Shown here: piece after piece, positions 26,162-35,591 of the stretch | Layout: each line of letters begins with the position of its first letter | Numbering within the stretch: the first letter of the stretch is position 1 | NCBI GenBank assembly: GCA_905478925.1 | Contig: CAJQKQ010000044.1 | Span: forward strand, 62,001-126,000 | Direction: 5' to 3' | Source of the DNA: an uncultured Verrucomicrobiales bacterium | GTDB taxonomy: Bacteria; Verrucomicrobiota; Verrucomicrobiia; Verrucomicrobiales; Akkermansiaceae | DNA: 64,000 bases | Notes under the pieces: generated by a model | The model's input: the letters and a program-made list of their open reading frames with translations, nothing else | Databases searched by the model: none | Told to the model about the DNA's origin: nothing | Translations under genes and position numbers: made by a program

Positions 26162-26806
26162 ATGCAAATAGACCTACGCCAATCAAAATTCACTCGGAGA
26201 GTCGACAGGACGGAATTTCTACTATCCCAATTCCGCGATGCCTTCGTTGACTCCGTTCTTGATGTAGGGTGTTACGAGGCACCCTTGCGTAAATTACTTC
26301 CCGGCATCCGCTACCTCGGGCTTGATATGGCTGGTGATCCAGATGTTTTTATCAACCTTGAAGAAACGGATCGTCTGCCAGTTGAGGACTCCGAATTTAA
26401 CACGGTGTGTTGCTTCGAGGTTCTGGAGCACATTGATAATCTACACCATATTTTTAGCGAGCTATTCAGGACATCTAGCAACAATGTCCTCGTTTCTCTG
26501 CCAAACTGCTGGTGCAGCGCCAGAAAACCGATTTCTCGTGGTTCCGGTGCCATCGCTCATTATGGTTTGCCGTGTGATTCCCCTGCGGATCGTCACAAAT
26601 GGTTTCTATCCGCGGACGACATCATTGAATTCTTTAGCCGTCAGGCGGATAGAATGCCATTGGTGTCGCTTGAGCGAGTGGTAGCAGTGGAGAATCCCCG
26701 GAGCTCGGCAATTCGACTAGCTCGTTCCATGCGCTACCCCGGACGGCGGTATCTCAACAAATACGCTCACACGCTTGTCGGGCATTTTAGGTTACACAAT
26801 TCCTGA
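26162..26806 (+). CDS. Class I SAM-dependent methyltransferase
   Basis: The 214-residue product has motif I LDVGCYEAP (33-41), an acidic post-II residue in YLGLDMAGDPDV, and motif IV region FNTVCCFEVLEHIDNLHHIF near 78-97. It resembles methyltransferases of O-antigen and exopolysaccharide clusters that modify sugars or polyprenol-linked glycans. The DNA is visibly less G+C-rich than most of the window, as in the following sulfotransferase, suggesting acquired glycan genes. Confidence 0.82.
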   Translation: MQIDLRQSKFTRRVDRTEFLLSQFRDAFVDSVLDVGCYEAPLRKLLPGIRYLGLDMAGDPDVFINLEETDRLPVEDSEFNTVCCFEVLEHIDNLHHIFSELFRTSSNNVLVSLPNCWCSARKPISRGSGAIAHYGLPCDSPADRHKWFLSADDIIEFFSRQADRMPLVSLERVVAVENPRSSAIRLARSMRYPGRRYLNKYAHTLVGHFRLHNS

Positions 26807-26823
26807 CACGGCTGCGTATATTT

Positions 26824-26841
26824 AGCTAAGCTAAGCTAAGC
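26824..26841. repeat. Short tandem repeat AGCTA-type pentamers
   Basis: About three and a half copies of the pentamer GCTAA lie in the 59-base gap before the sulfotransferase gene. It is only a short tract. Confidence 0.5.
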
Positions 26842-26865
26842 GATGCAGATGAAACGGATTTCCAC

Positions 26866-27681
26866 ATGCAATATCCCACCAAAAGATTCCTACTGAAGCT
26901 CAGTGCTCCGCCCCGGCGAGCTTTGGCGCGGCTTGGCGGAAAAGACCTGCCGGCCGCCTTGTTTGTTTGGATTCCAAAATCGGCAGGCACCAGCATTTAC
27001 ATCTCAATGGCGAGTCTGGGAATGCAAAAGTTCAAGTCCCTGGAAAAAACGCGCTGCCTGTTCACCGGCCGGGGAATGGTAACTTTCGGGCATCAATCCG
27101 TTTCCCGCTTGATCGAAGTAGGTGCCGTCACCCGTGATTTTGTCGACCGCGCATTCAAATTTTCCTTCGTGCGCAATCCGCACGATCGCTGCGCCTCGCT
27201 CTATCGATATTTCAAGAAATTGGGAAGGCTTCCGGAGGAAACGAAGTATTCGGACTTCATCACCACATTGGAAGGGGAGTGGCAACGGCACCGCTCGGTG
27301 CCTGATGTCGACCCGGTCGCCATGTCGGATCGATTGTTGTATGCTGGCGAGGAATTCTTGCTCGGGCGTAGTCGGCTGCAGCAGGTAGGTCTCTACAACC
27401 GTTTGGATTGGTCGCAATGCCGTCCTCAGGTCGACTGGCTGAAGGGTCTTGGTTCGCCTAGTGACATCCATATCGGAAGAATTGAGAATGCCGATGAGGA
27501 TTACGCGAAAATCATCACAGCGCTGAGTGAGAAATCCGCGAGAATTCCCGCGAGCGGAGTTTCACTTCCCAAATTAAACACCACCCGCGTGGAGGCTGGG
27601 ATGGAAATTACCAGGGATCCCGGGATCCGCCGCGTCGTGGAGGAGATTTACGCGGAGGATTTCAAAGCTTTCGGTTATTGA
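26866..27681 (+). CDS. Sulfotransferase-family protein
   Basis: Product of 271 residues. The 5'-phosphosulfate loop is IPKSAGTS (36-43) and the 3'-phosphate motif is FSFVRNPHDRCASLYRYF near 98-115, the two PAPS contacts of carbohydrate sulfotransferases. The opening region is basic (RRALARLGG), not a clear signal peptide. Such genes decorate surface polysaccharides. Neighbours are a methyltransferase and a YrbL-like kinase, both likely modifying enzymes. Confidence 0.87.
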   Translation: MQYPTKRFLLKLSAPPRRALARLGGKDLPAALFVWIPKSAGTSIYISMASLGMQKFKSLEKTRCLFTGRGMVTFGHQSVSRLIEVGAVTRDFVDRAFKFSFVRNPHDRCASLYRYFKKLGRLPEETKYSDFITTLEGEWQRHRSVPDVDPVAMSDRLLYAGEEFLLGRSRLQQVGLYNRLDWSQCRPQVDWLKGLGSPSDIHIGRIENADEDYAKIITALSEKSARIPASGVSLPKLNTTRVEAGMEITRDPGIRRVVEEIYAEDFKAFGY

Positions 27682-27823
27682 GCAGCGCTCTGATGCTCGA
27701 CGTGGTTGTCGAATACAGACTACGGATCGTGCTTGAGGCGATCTCCGCATGTTGTTTTTTGTAGTGCCGTAATTACCTGATTTTTAGAGAGGTATTTCTC
27801 CGGAAGTGGAACTAAGATCGGGC

Positions 27824-28495
27824 ATGCTGAATCTCGAAGAGGAAACGCCCTTTGCGAAAGGAGGGCACCGCGCCTGCTATCGGCATCCCAATGATTCAGG
27901 GAAGTGCATCAAGGTCATGACCGAAGATTGGCGAATGGCAGACCGCCGATTGCGTGCGCATTGGATTGTCCGCATGTGTCGCCCCAAGTGGTATTTCCAT
28001 GAGAATCTTGCGGAGTACCGCTTCCTGAAATCCCAGGAAAAGAGGGTCGGGGAAGTTGCCTGGGATTACGTCCCCCGTGCTTATGAAGTCATATCAACCG
28101 ATGTGGGAGATGGTTTGGTTGTGGATCTCATCCAGGATCACGATGGTGGGATCTCGATGACCTTGACCGAGTATTTGTGGAAGAATGGGCTGACTAAGGA
28201 ATGTCAGGCTGCGTTGGACACGATGTGGGAAGGAGTGGAGCGTTTTCGGATTTTCGTGCAAGGGCGTCCCGATAACTTGGTGGTTCAGCAAAAACTCGAT
28301 GGGACTTGTCAGTGTATAGCGATCGACGGGTTTGGATTCCCTCAATTGATTCCACTAACGAAATGGTGCAAGAAAGAGGCTCGGAGGAAAATTGCGCGTA
28401 GAAAAATGAGGCAACAGGAAGCCATAGAAAAATTTCTCGAAAAACGGAAGGAGGGGGTGAAGGTATCAGAGAAAGGATTCCTTCTCTCGCGCTAG
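27824..28495 (+). CDS. YrbL-family kinase-like protein (copy 2)
   Basis: ATG 27824 is preferred; GTG 27806 is an alternative. The 223-residue product starts EEETPFAKGGHRACYRHPND with a conserved Lys in CIKVMTED, then has the loop IFVQGRPDNLVVQ and IAIDGFGFPQLIP. Compared with copy 1 the catalytic loop reads GRPDN instead of MHSGN, so the two may differ in substrate or one may be inactive. The C-terminus is a strongly basic helix (ARRKIARRKMRQQEAIEKF), suggesting membrane association. PF10707/YrbL-like. Confidence 0.78.
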   Translation: MLNLEEETPFAKGGHRACYRHPNDSGKCIKVMTEDWRMADRRLRAHWIVRMCRPKWYFHENLAEYRFLKSQEKRVGEVAWDYVPRAYEVISTDVGDGLVVDLIQDHDGGISMTLTEYLWKNGLTKECQAALDTMWEGVERFRIFVQGRPDNLVVQQKLDGTCQCIAIDGFGFPQLIPLTKWCKKEARRKIARRKMRQQEAIEKFLEKRKEGVKVSEKGFLLSR

Positions 28496-28574
28496 CGTCC
28501 GCCGCAATGGACAGAGATACGGGGAGATAGGGGTTGGCGACCGCGTGTCGGCTGCGGCATGCTCACCTGCGGAA

Positions 28575-29495
28575 ATGAAAACAGCACTGATACTCGGCCG
28601 GAGCAACGGTGTTGGCCTGGATCGCGATGCCTCGTTGCTCGCTGCCGCGCTGGCTGAATCGGGTGTCGTCACGAAAAACCCTAAGATCAAAAGCTTCCGT
28701 GCACTGCTATCCAAGGAGTTCCGGGCGGATGGGGCGTTTCATTTGGAACGTGTCGCGCCTCTATGGAGACGCAAGGCAGGCACGCATTTCCTGATTCCGA
28801 ACCAGGAGCGGTTTCCCCAGCGGCTGCTAGGTAGGTTGGGGATGATCGATCATGTTCTTTGCAAGTCTCGCCATGCGGTGGAGGCGTTTTCGAAATATCA
28901 CAGCTCTGTGCATTTCATTGGCTTCACGTCGGAGGACAGGCGGGATGAGGTGGTGGTTGCGGATTACTCGCGGTTTTTCCACCTGGCCGGCCGCAGCACG
29001 TTGAAAAACACCGAACTCTTGCTGGATCTCTGGGGAAAGCATCCGGAGTGGCCGCGCCTCACCCTCGTTCAACATCCGGACAACGCTCCGCAATCCGTAT
29101 CGCCGAACGTGGAACTGATCAGCCGTTATCTTGACGATGCGGAGTTGCGTGGCTTACAGAACGCCTGCGGCATCCATCTGTGCCCGTCGCTTTCTGAGGG
29201 CTGGGGGCATTACATCGCAGAGGCGATGTCGTGCGCAGCGGTGACACTGACGACGGACGCGCCTCCGATGAATGAATTGGTGACGGTTGAACGAGGCGTG
29301 CTGGTGCCCTCTCTCCGCAGCGAACCGCGCCATCTGGGTATGAATTTCCATGCGGATCCCGAAGCGCTGGAGTCCGCGATCCAACGGCTGATCGTCATGC
29401 CGGATGAGGAAAAACGTGCGCTCGGGTTGGCGGGCCGCCAGTGGTTCGAGGAAAACGCCCGCAGCTTCGCGGGGCGGATCGCTCACTTTTTATAA
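28575..29495 (+). CDS. GT-B glycosyltransferase (GT1/GT4 superfamily)
   Basis: Start ATG 28575 (MKTALILGRSNGVGLDRDAS). Product 306 residues, shorter than most GT4 enzymes. The donor-binding part is clear: HLCPSLSEGWGHYIAEAMSC with the E-x7-E pattern, then VTLTTDAPPMNELV. The N-terminal half is reduced, with FLIPNQERFPQRLLGRLGMI. Its 3' end overlaps the convergent acyltransferase by 13 bp. Likely an envelope glycan enzyme. Confidence 0.82.
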   Translation: MKTALILGRSNGVGLDRDASLLAAALAESGVVTKNPKIKSFRALLSKEFRADGAFHLERVAPLWRRKAGTHFLIPNQERFPQRLLGRLGMIDHVLCKSRHAVEAFSKYHSSVHFIGFTSEDRRDEVVVADYSRFFHLAGRSTLKNTELLLDLWGKHPEWPRLTLVQHPDNAPQSVSPNVELISRYLDDAELRGLQNACGIHLCPSLSEGWGHYIAEAMSCAAVTLTTDAPPMNELVTVERGVLVPSLRSEPRHLGMNFHADPEALESAIQRLIVMPDEEKRALGLAGRQWFEENARSFAGRIAHFL

Positions 29496-30406
29496 ACGTC
29501 CGGAAGATCTTCCCCGCGTTTTTTGAATCGCCGGTGAATCCAGAAATACTGTTCGGGAACTTTCCGGATGTTTTCCTCGATGAGATGGTTGGCGCGGATC
29601 GCATCCTGATCCTCATCGTCAGAGGGGAAGTCCTCCAGTTCAGGAAATATCTCCAACCGGTATCCGCCGTCCTCCAAACGTTGCGCAAAGAATGGAACCA
29701 CCGCTGCTCCGGACATTTTCGCTATGCGGCTCATCGCCGTATTGGTGCGGGCAGGCACACCGAAAAACGGCAGCACGCTCGTGAAGGCTCCCTTCTTTCC
29801 CTTCTTGCTCTGGTCCGGCGCATACCAGATCGTATGCCCTTTCTTCAACCCGCGGATTAGCCCGCGCAGGTCGTCCATCGGCACAGCAACGCTCATCTTG
29901 TCGATCCGTCCGCGGTGCATTAGCCAGGCGACGACGGGATTGTCCGGATCCCGGTATAGTCCACCCATGGGCATGGTGTCGCTGAACATTCGTCCGCAGA
30001 TTTCCAAGGTAGTGAAATGGGCGGTGAAAAGGATGACTCCTCTCCCTTCCTTCTGAAATTTCTCCAGAATCTCCAGGCCGACAAATTGATATTCCGGAAT
30101 CCGCTCCGGACGAGCCCACCAAGCCATGCAGGTCTCGAAAGCGCCTATCCCTACAGCCTCGTAGTGGCGTTTTGCCAGCTGCATGCGCTCGCGCTTCTGA
30201 AGTTCAGGAAAACAAAGACCCAGATTGATCCGGACGACGCGGCGACGTTCGGTTAGGAACAGGAAAGCGAACCGCCCGATATAGCCGCCGAGTACTCGCT
30301 GTGCCTTCCAAGGTAGCAAAGTGATGAGCCGGAGAAATCCGATGCCAGCCCACATGGGCCAATGCTTCGGATGGAAAAGGTCGGGTCGCTCCCGGAAAAG
30401 ACTCAT
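29483..30406 (-). CDS. lpxL: Lipid A acyltransferase LpxL/HtrB-like
   Basis: Product of 307 residues with one N-terminal hydrophobic helix (IGFLRLITLLPWKAQRVLGG) and the acyltransferase motif H130-x4-E135 (HFTTLE). Further blocks MGGLYRDPDNPVVAWLM, MDDLRGLIRGLKKG and YAPDQSKKGKKGAFTSVLPF fit lauroyl/myristoyl transferases acting on Kdo-lipid A at the inner membrane. Coupled to DUF4254 by an ATGA overlap. Which acyl chain it adds is not determined. Confidence 0.9.
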   Translation of the reverse strand: MSLFRERPDLFHPKHWPMWAGIGFLRLITLLPWKAQRVLGGYIGRFAFLFLTERRRVVRINLGLCFPELQKRERMQLAKRHYEAVGIGAFETCMAWWARPERIPEYQFVGLEILEKFQKEGRGVILFTAHFTTLEICGRMFSDTMPMGGLYRDPDNPVVAWLMHRGRIDKMSVAVPMDDLRGLIRGLKKGHTIWYAPDQSKKGKKGAFTSVLPFFGVPARTNTAMSRIAKMSGAAVVPFFAQRLEDGGYRLEIFPELEDFPSDDEDQDAIRANHLIEENIRKVPEQYFWIHRRFKKRGEDLPDVYKK

Positions 30407-30999
30407 ACTCCGCCGGAGCTTTTCGCTCCGTAGAGCTGCGGATTCAGAGCGGGATCGTTATACATTTTGAACTGATAATAGATCCCGAAGGTGCGGCGGC
30501 CTGCCGCCACATCGTCCAGCAATTCGCGTAGGCAGTCGGTGAGGTCGTTCCTTTGGAGGGTGATCCGCGCCAGCTTGGTCCCGCAGTTCGCGCGGTGTTC
30601 CTCCGAAGCCTCGGTCCGCTCGGCTTCCTCGCGCATGTGAAATTCCTTGAGTGCCAGGATTGAGAGCCGGTCGATGATCATGCCGGGTGTCTCTGAGTTC
30701 TTGGGAACTCCGGTTTCAGCGGGTTTCAGTGCCGCCACGAGCTCCATGTCCATACGCTCGATGAAATTGTTCCGCTGCTGGTTGAACGCGTCGATCGCCC
30801 GCTTCGCTTGATGGACACGCTCCGAGCCGAGGTCGTCCCGGCGGGCGACGTCCTCCTCGTGCCAAAGGCTGAAATTTCTCAGGTGGTTTTCCTCGACGAT
30901 GCGGGTGAACCCGTCCGCTGAGGCAGCCGGCTTCTCCCGGTGCCATGCTTCGGTCAGGCGGCTTTGCAAATCGGCGATTTCCTGAGGGTGGCAAGTCAT
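30403..30999 (-). CDS. DUF4254 protein
   Basis: ATG 30999 is chosen because homology begins there; the open frame to 31107 overlaps the divergent heptosyltransferase. The 198-residue helical product has the DUF4254 features LWHEEDVARRDDLGSERVHQ, then AKRAIDAFNQQRNNFIERMD and IIDRLSILALKEFHM. Such proteins sit in lipopolysaccharide loci, often beside GT9 enzymes; biochemical role unknown. Coupled to lpxL. Confidence 0.88.
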   Translation of the reverse strand: MTCHPQEIADLQSRLTEAWHREKPAASADGFTRIVEENHLRNFSLWHEEDVARRDDLGSERVHQAKRAIDAFNQQRNNFIERMDMELVAALKPAETGVPKNSETPGMIIDRLSILALKEFHMREEAERTEASEEHRANCGTKLARITLQRNDLTDCLRELLDDVAAGRRTFGIYYQFKMYNDPALNPQLYGAKSSGGV

Positions 31000-31057
31000 T
31001 GAGAGTATGGTGGAATTGGGGTTGCGGGCGAACCGGCGATGGTCGACCCTTGGAGCC

Positions 31058-32053
31058 GTGCAATGTAAGTTAAGTTCGGCGGCGATCAAGAGCATTTTGG
31101 TGATCAAGCCCTCTTCGCTGGGCGATATCGTTCACGGCCTCCAGGTCATGCAAACGGTTGCCAGCCAGCTTCCTGATTGCCGCATCACATGGGTGGCGCG
31201 CGATCGCTTCGCCCCGCTCGTGGAAGCCGCGCCATTCGTCCACGAGGTGCTCCACTTCCGCCGGAAGGAAGGGCTTCGGGGATTGGTCGGAATGCTCAAG
31301 ACATTGGCGGGAAGACACTTCGATCTTGTCTGGGACATGCAGGGGCTGTTGCGCAGCGGATTGATGGCGGCGGCTGCGAAATCGCCGGAAAAATGGGGTC
31401 GCAAGGATTCCAGGGAGGGAGCGGGGCTGTTCTACGGACATCGTATCCAGTTACCGCCGGGCCCCGGACCGCATCATGCAATCCCGATCCTGCAGGGCTT
31501 CCCCGGAGCACTTGGTCTGGATGCGGATATACGGTTTCCGCTCGGACTCCGGCCAGGGGGCACCTTCCCATGGCATTCGTTTTTCTCGGATGATCCCCAC
31601 CGGAATTTCGTAATTTTCACCGACAGTCGTGGCGTCGGCAAGGAGTGGCCGGGCTTTGACGAGCTGACGAGGCTCATCTGGGAGCGGATACCCGGCAGCC
31701 GCGTGGCATGGTGCGCGGGCGTCCCGCAGGTTCCGAAGGCGGTGGCTCCCGAGGGCCGTTTCTTGAACCTGACAGGTTGTCCGCTGGACGAAATGATCGA
31801 GCTCGTGCGCGTGAAATCCATATTTATTGGCAACGACAGCGGCCCGATGCATCTCTCTGCGGCCGTTGGCAACCGGGTGCTCGCGATTTTCGGGCCAACT
31901 TCCCCGATGCGTTTCGGACCTTGGCCGATGGATTCCGTGCGGACGCGTGCGGTTTGTGCGCCCGAGGGGGTTATGAACCAGCTCGATGCCGAAACCGTGC
32001 TCCGTAGCCTGGGGGATTGGGTCGATGTGGGGGATGTTCAACGGGGTTTGTGA
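31058..32053 (+). CDS. GT9 heptosyltransferase
   Basis: Homology starts at SILVIKPSSLGDIVHGLQVM, so GTG 31058 is preferred; ATG 31007 would add 17 residues of unlikely composition only 7 bp from the divergent DUF4254 start. The 331-residue product has GT-B features: N-terminal SSLGD loop, WDMQGLLRSGLMA, and a C-terminal donor site IFIGNDSGPMHLSAAVGNRV followed by LAIFGPTSPMRFGPW. It transfers ADP-heptose or a related sugar to the lipopolysaccharide inner core. Confidence 0.9.
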   Translation: MQCKLSSAAIKSILVIKPSSLGDIVHGLQVMQTVASQLPDCRITWVARDRFAPLVEAAPFVHEVLHFRRKEGLRGLVGMLKTLAGRHFDLVWDMQGLLRSGLMAAAAKSPEKWGRKDSREGAGLFYGHRIQLPPGPGPHHAIPILQGFPGALGLDADIRFPLGLRPGGTFPWHSFFSDDPHRNFVIFTDSRGVGKEWPGFDELTRLIWERIPGSRVAWCAGVPQVPKAVAPEGRFLNLTGCPLDEMIELVRVKSIFIGNDSGPMHLSAAVGNRVLAIFGPTSPMRFGPWPMDSVRTRAVCAPEGVMNQLDAETVLRSLGDWVDVGDVQRGL

Positions 32054-32306
32054 TGAAATCCTGCGTGCTATCCTGCGGGCATGACAAGGGTTTTGCTGCG
32101 GGGATTGCGCGGATGTAGCCACCTGCCCTGGTGATGCTCTCACCGAGAAATAGTATGGCGCGTTTGCGCTGGGGAGTTTTCAGCTTCCGCAAGAACGGCC
32201 GTCTGCGACAGAAAATGCGCCATCGGCGCCACAGTCAATCCGGTCAAGAGCTGTCTCCGCTTTCCAGGCGACCGTTCAAATTGCCAAGCTTGATTTTCCA
32301 GAAGCG
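32054..32306. other. Convergent intergenic region, no supported gene
   Basis: This 253-base stretch lies between the ends of the heptosyltransferase and the ABC exporter. The only frame, at 32131-32340, encodes a very basic peptide and overlaps the exporter end; it is not accepted. No clear hairpin with a T tract is seen. Confidence 0.4.
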
Positions 32307-34127
<1,821 letters not shown>

Positions 34128-34166
34128 GCGGGGAATGATGGGTGGTTTCGCCGCGCCTGCGGGGAA

Positions 34167-35567
34167 TCACAGCTCCAGCATCAGCCGGTGCGGGGCTTCG
34201 AGGGCGTCCTTGATGCGGATGAGGAAGGTGACTGCCTCTTTGCCATCGACGAGGCGGTGGTCGTAGCTGAGGGCAAGATACATCATCGGACGGATGACGA
34301 CCTGGCCGTTGAGGGCGATGGGGCGCTGCTGTATGGTGTGCATCCCGAGTATACCGCTTTGGGGAGGGTTGAGGATGGGGGTGCTGAGCAGGGAGCCATA
34401 GACGCCGCCGTTGGAGATGGTGAAGACACCGCCCTGTAGATCCTCGATAGCGATTTTGCCGCTGCGGCCTTTTTCCGCGTAGTCGAGGATGTCCTGCTCG
34501 ATCTGTGCGAAGCCTTTCCCGTCACAGTCGCGGAGGACGGGGACGATGAGGCCTTTCTCGGTGCCGATGGCGACGCCGATGTCGTAGAAATGGTTCTGGA
34601 TGACCTCGTTGCCCTCGATGCGACCGTTGATGGATGGCACGTCTTTCAGTGCCTGGGTGACGGCTTTCACGAAAAAGGACATGAAGCCGAGTTTTACACC
34701 GTGCTTTTTCACGAAATCCTCCTGCACGCTTTTGCGGAGCTTCATGACGGCGGTCATATCGACTTCGTTGAAGGTGGTGAGGATGGCGGCGGTCTGCTGG
34801 GCGTTGACGAGATGGGTCGCGATCTTGCGGCGCAGCATCGACATCTTCTTGCGGGTGGTGCGGCCTTCCTCGGAGGGGGCGGACGCTTTGGCTATTTCGC
34901 GCGGAGCGGAAACCACAGAGAGATCCGGTTTGGTGCGCGCAGGTTCTGCTGCGGTTTTCGGGGCGGGAGCGGGGTTTTCGGGTGCGGATGCGGGGGGCGA
35001 ACCAGCGTTCGCCCCTCCGGGTTCGATGCGGGCAATCACCTTGCCGATGGAGACCTCTTCACCTTCCGGGATAAGGATGCGGATGATCCCGGCGATGGGG
35101 GACTCGAGCTCGTTGGAAACTTTGTCGGTTTCGAGGGTTACGAGGATCTCTCCTTTTTCGACATGCTCGCCGTCTTTCTTGCGCCATTCGGCGACATTGG
35201 CGGAGGTGATAGATTCGCCGGCGGCGGGAACTGCGATGTCTACAGGGGAACCGGCTGCGGCTGCTGGAGCTACTGGTGCGGCTGCGGGTGCCGCTGGTTG
35301 GACTGGATTTTCTGCGGCGGGCGCGGCGGCGGAGGAGGTTTCGAGTTTTCCTATGACCGTGCCAATCGCGACTTCCTCGCCCTCCTGGACGATAATGCTG
35401 AGCACGCCGTCAGCCTCGGCCTCAAGCTCGTTGGATACTTTGTCGGTCTCCAGGCTGGCGAGTGGATCGCCCTTTTTGACGGCGTCGCCGTCGTTCTTGT
35501 ACCATTTTGCGATGTTCGCAGAGGTGATGGATTCGCCGGCGGCCGGCACTTTGATATCGATGGCCAT
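34167..35567 (-). CDS. sucB: 2-oxoglutarate dehydrogenase E2, dihydrolipoyl succinyltransferase with two lipoyl domains
   Basis: Product of 466 residues: lipoyl domain 1 (2-76, lipoyl-Lys43 in ETDKVSNE), Ala/Pro linker, lipoyl domain 2 (108-182, Lys149), linker (183-235), catalytic acyltransferase domain (about 236-466) with SYDHRLVDG (His437, Asp441). The linker, where a peripheral subunit-binding domain (P-x-x-R-x-L-A...GTG-x-x-G-R) is expected, shows no such motif. Residues around 183-191 (GGANAGSP) are encoded by the interspersed 23-base repeat. Coupled to sucA 24 bp upstream. TCA cycle enzyme, cytoplasmic complex. Confidence 0.93.
   Translation of the reverse strand: MAIDIKVPAAGESITSANIAKWYKNDGDAVKKGDPLASLETDKVSNELEAEADGVLSIIVQEGEEVAIGTVIGKLETSSAAAPAAENPVQPAAPAAAPVAPAAAAGSPVDIAVPAAGESITSANVAEWRKKDGEHVEKGEILVTLETDKVSNELESPIAGIIRILIPEGEEVSIGKVIARIEPGGANAGSPPASAPENPAPAPKTAAEPARTKPDLSVVSAPREIAKASAPSEEGRTTRKKMSMLRRKIATHLVNAQQTAAILTTFNEVDMTAVMKLRKSVQEDFVKKHGVKLGFMSFFVKAVTQALKDVPSINGRIEGNEVIQNHFYDIGVAIGTEKGLIVPVLRDCDGKGFAQIEQDILDYAEKGRSGKIAIEDLQGGVFTISNGGVYGSLLSTPILNPPQSGILGMHTIQQRPIALNGQVVIRPMMYLALSYDHRLVDGKEAVTFLIRIKDALEAPHRLMLEL
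34996..35018. repeat. Single copy of the 23-base repeat inside sucB
   Basis: This is identical to 11259-11281 and the reverse complement of 11210-11232. It is in frame in the second Ala/Pro linker of SucB and adds about eight residues. Confidence 0.85.
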
Positions 35568-35591
35568 TGTGGAAGGTGGTTGTGGGGAAAA

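Noticed and set aside
26807..26865. Pentamer tract considered as a CRISPR or recombination site
   Set aside because: Only three to four short units without spacers.
31007..31057. N-terminal extension of the heptosyltransferase
   Set aside because: Starts 7 bp from the divergent DUF4254 start and lacks family similarity; GTG 31058 preferred, though its ribosome-binding site is also poor.
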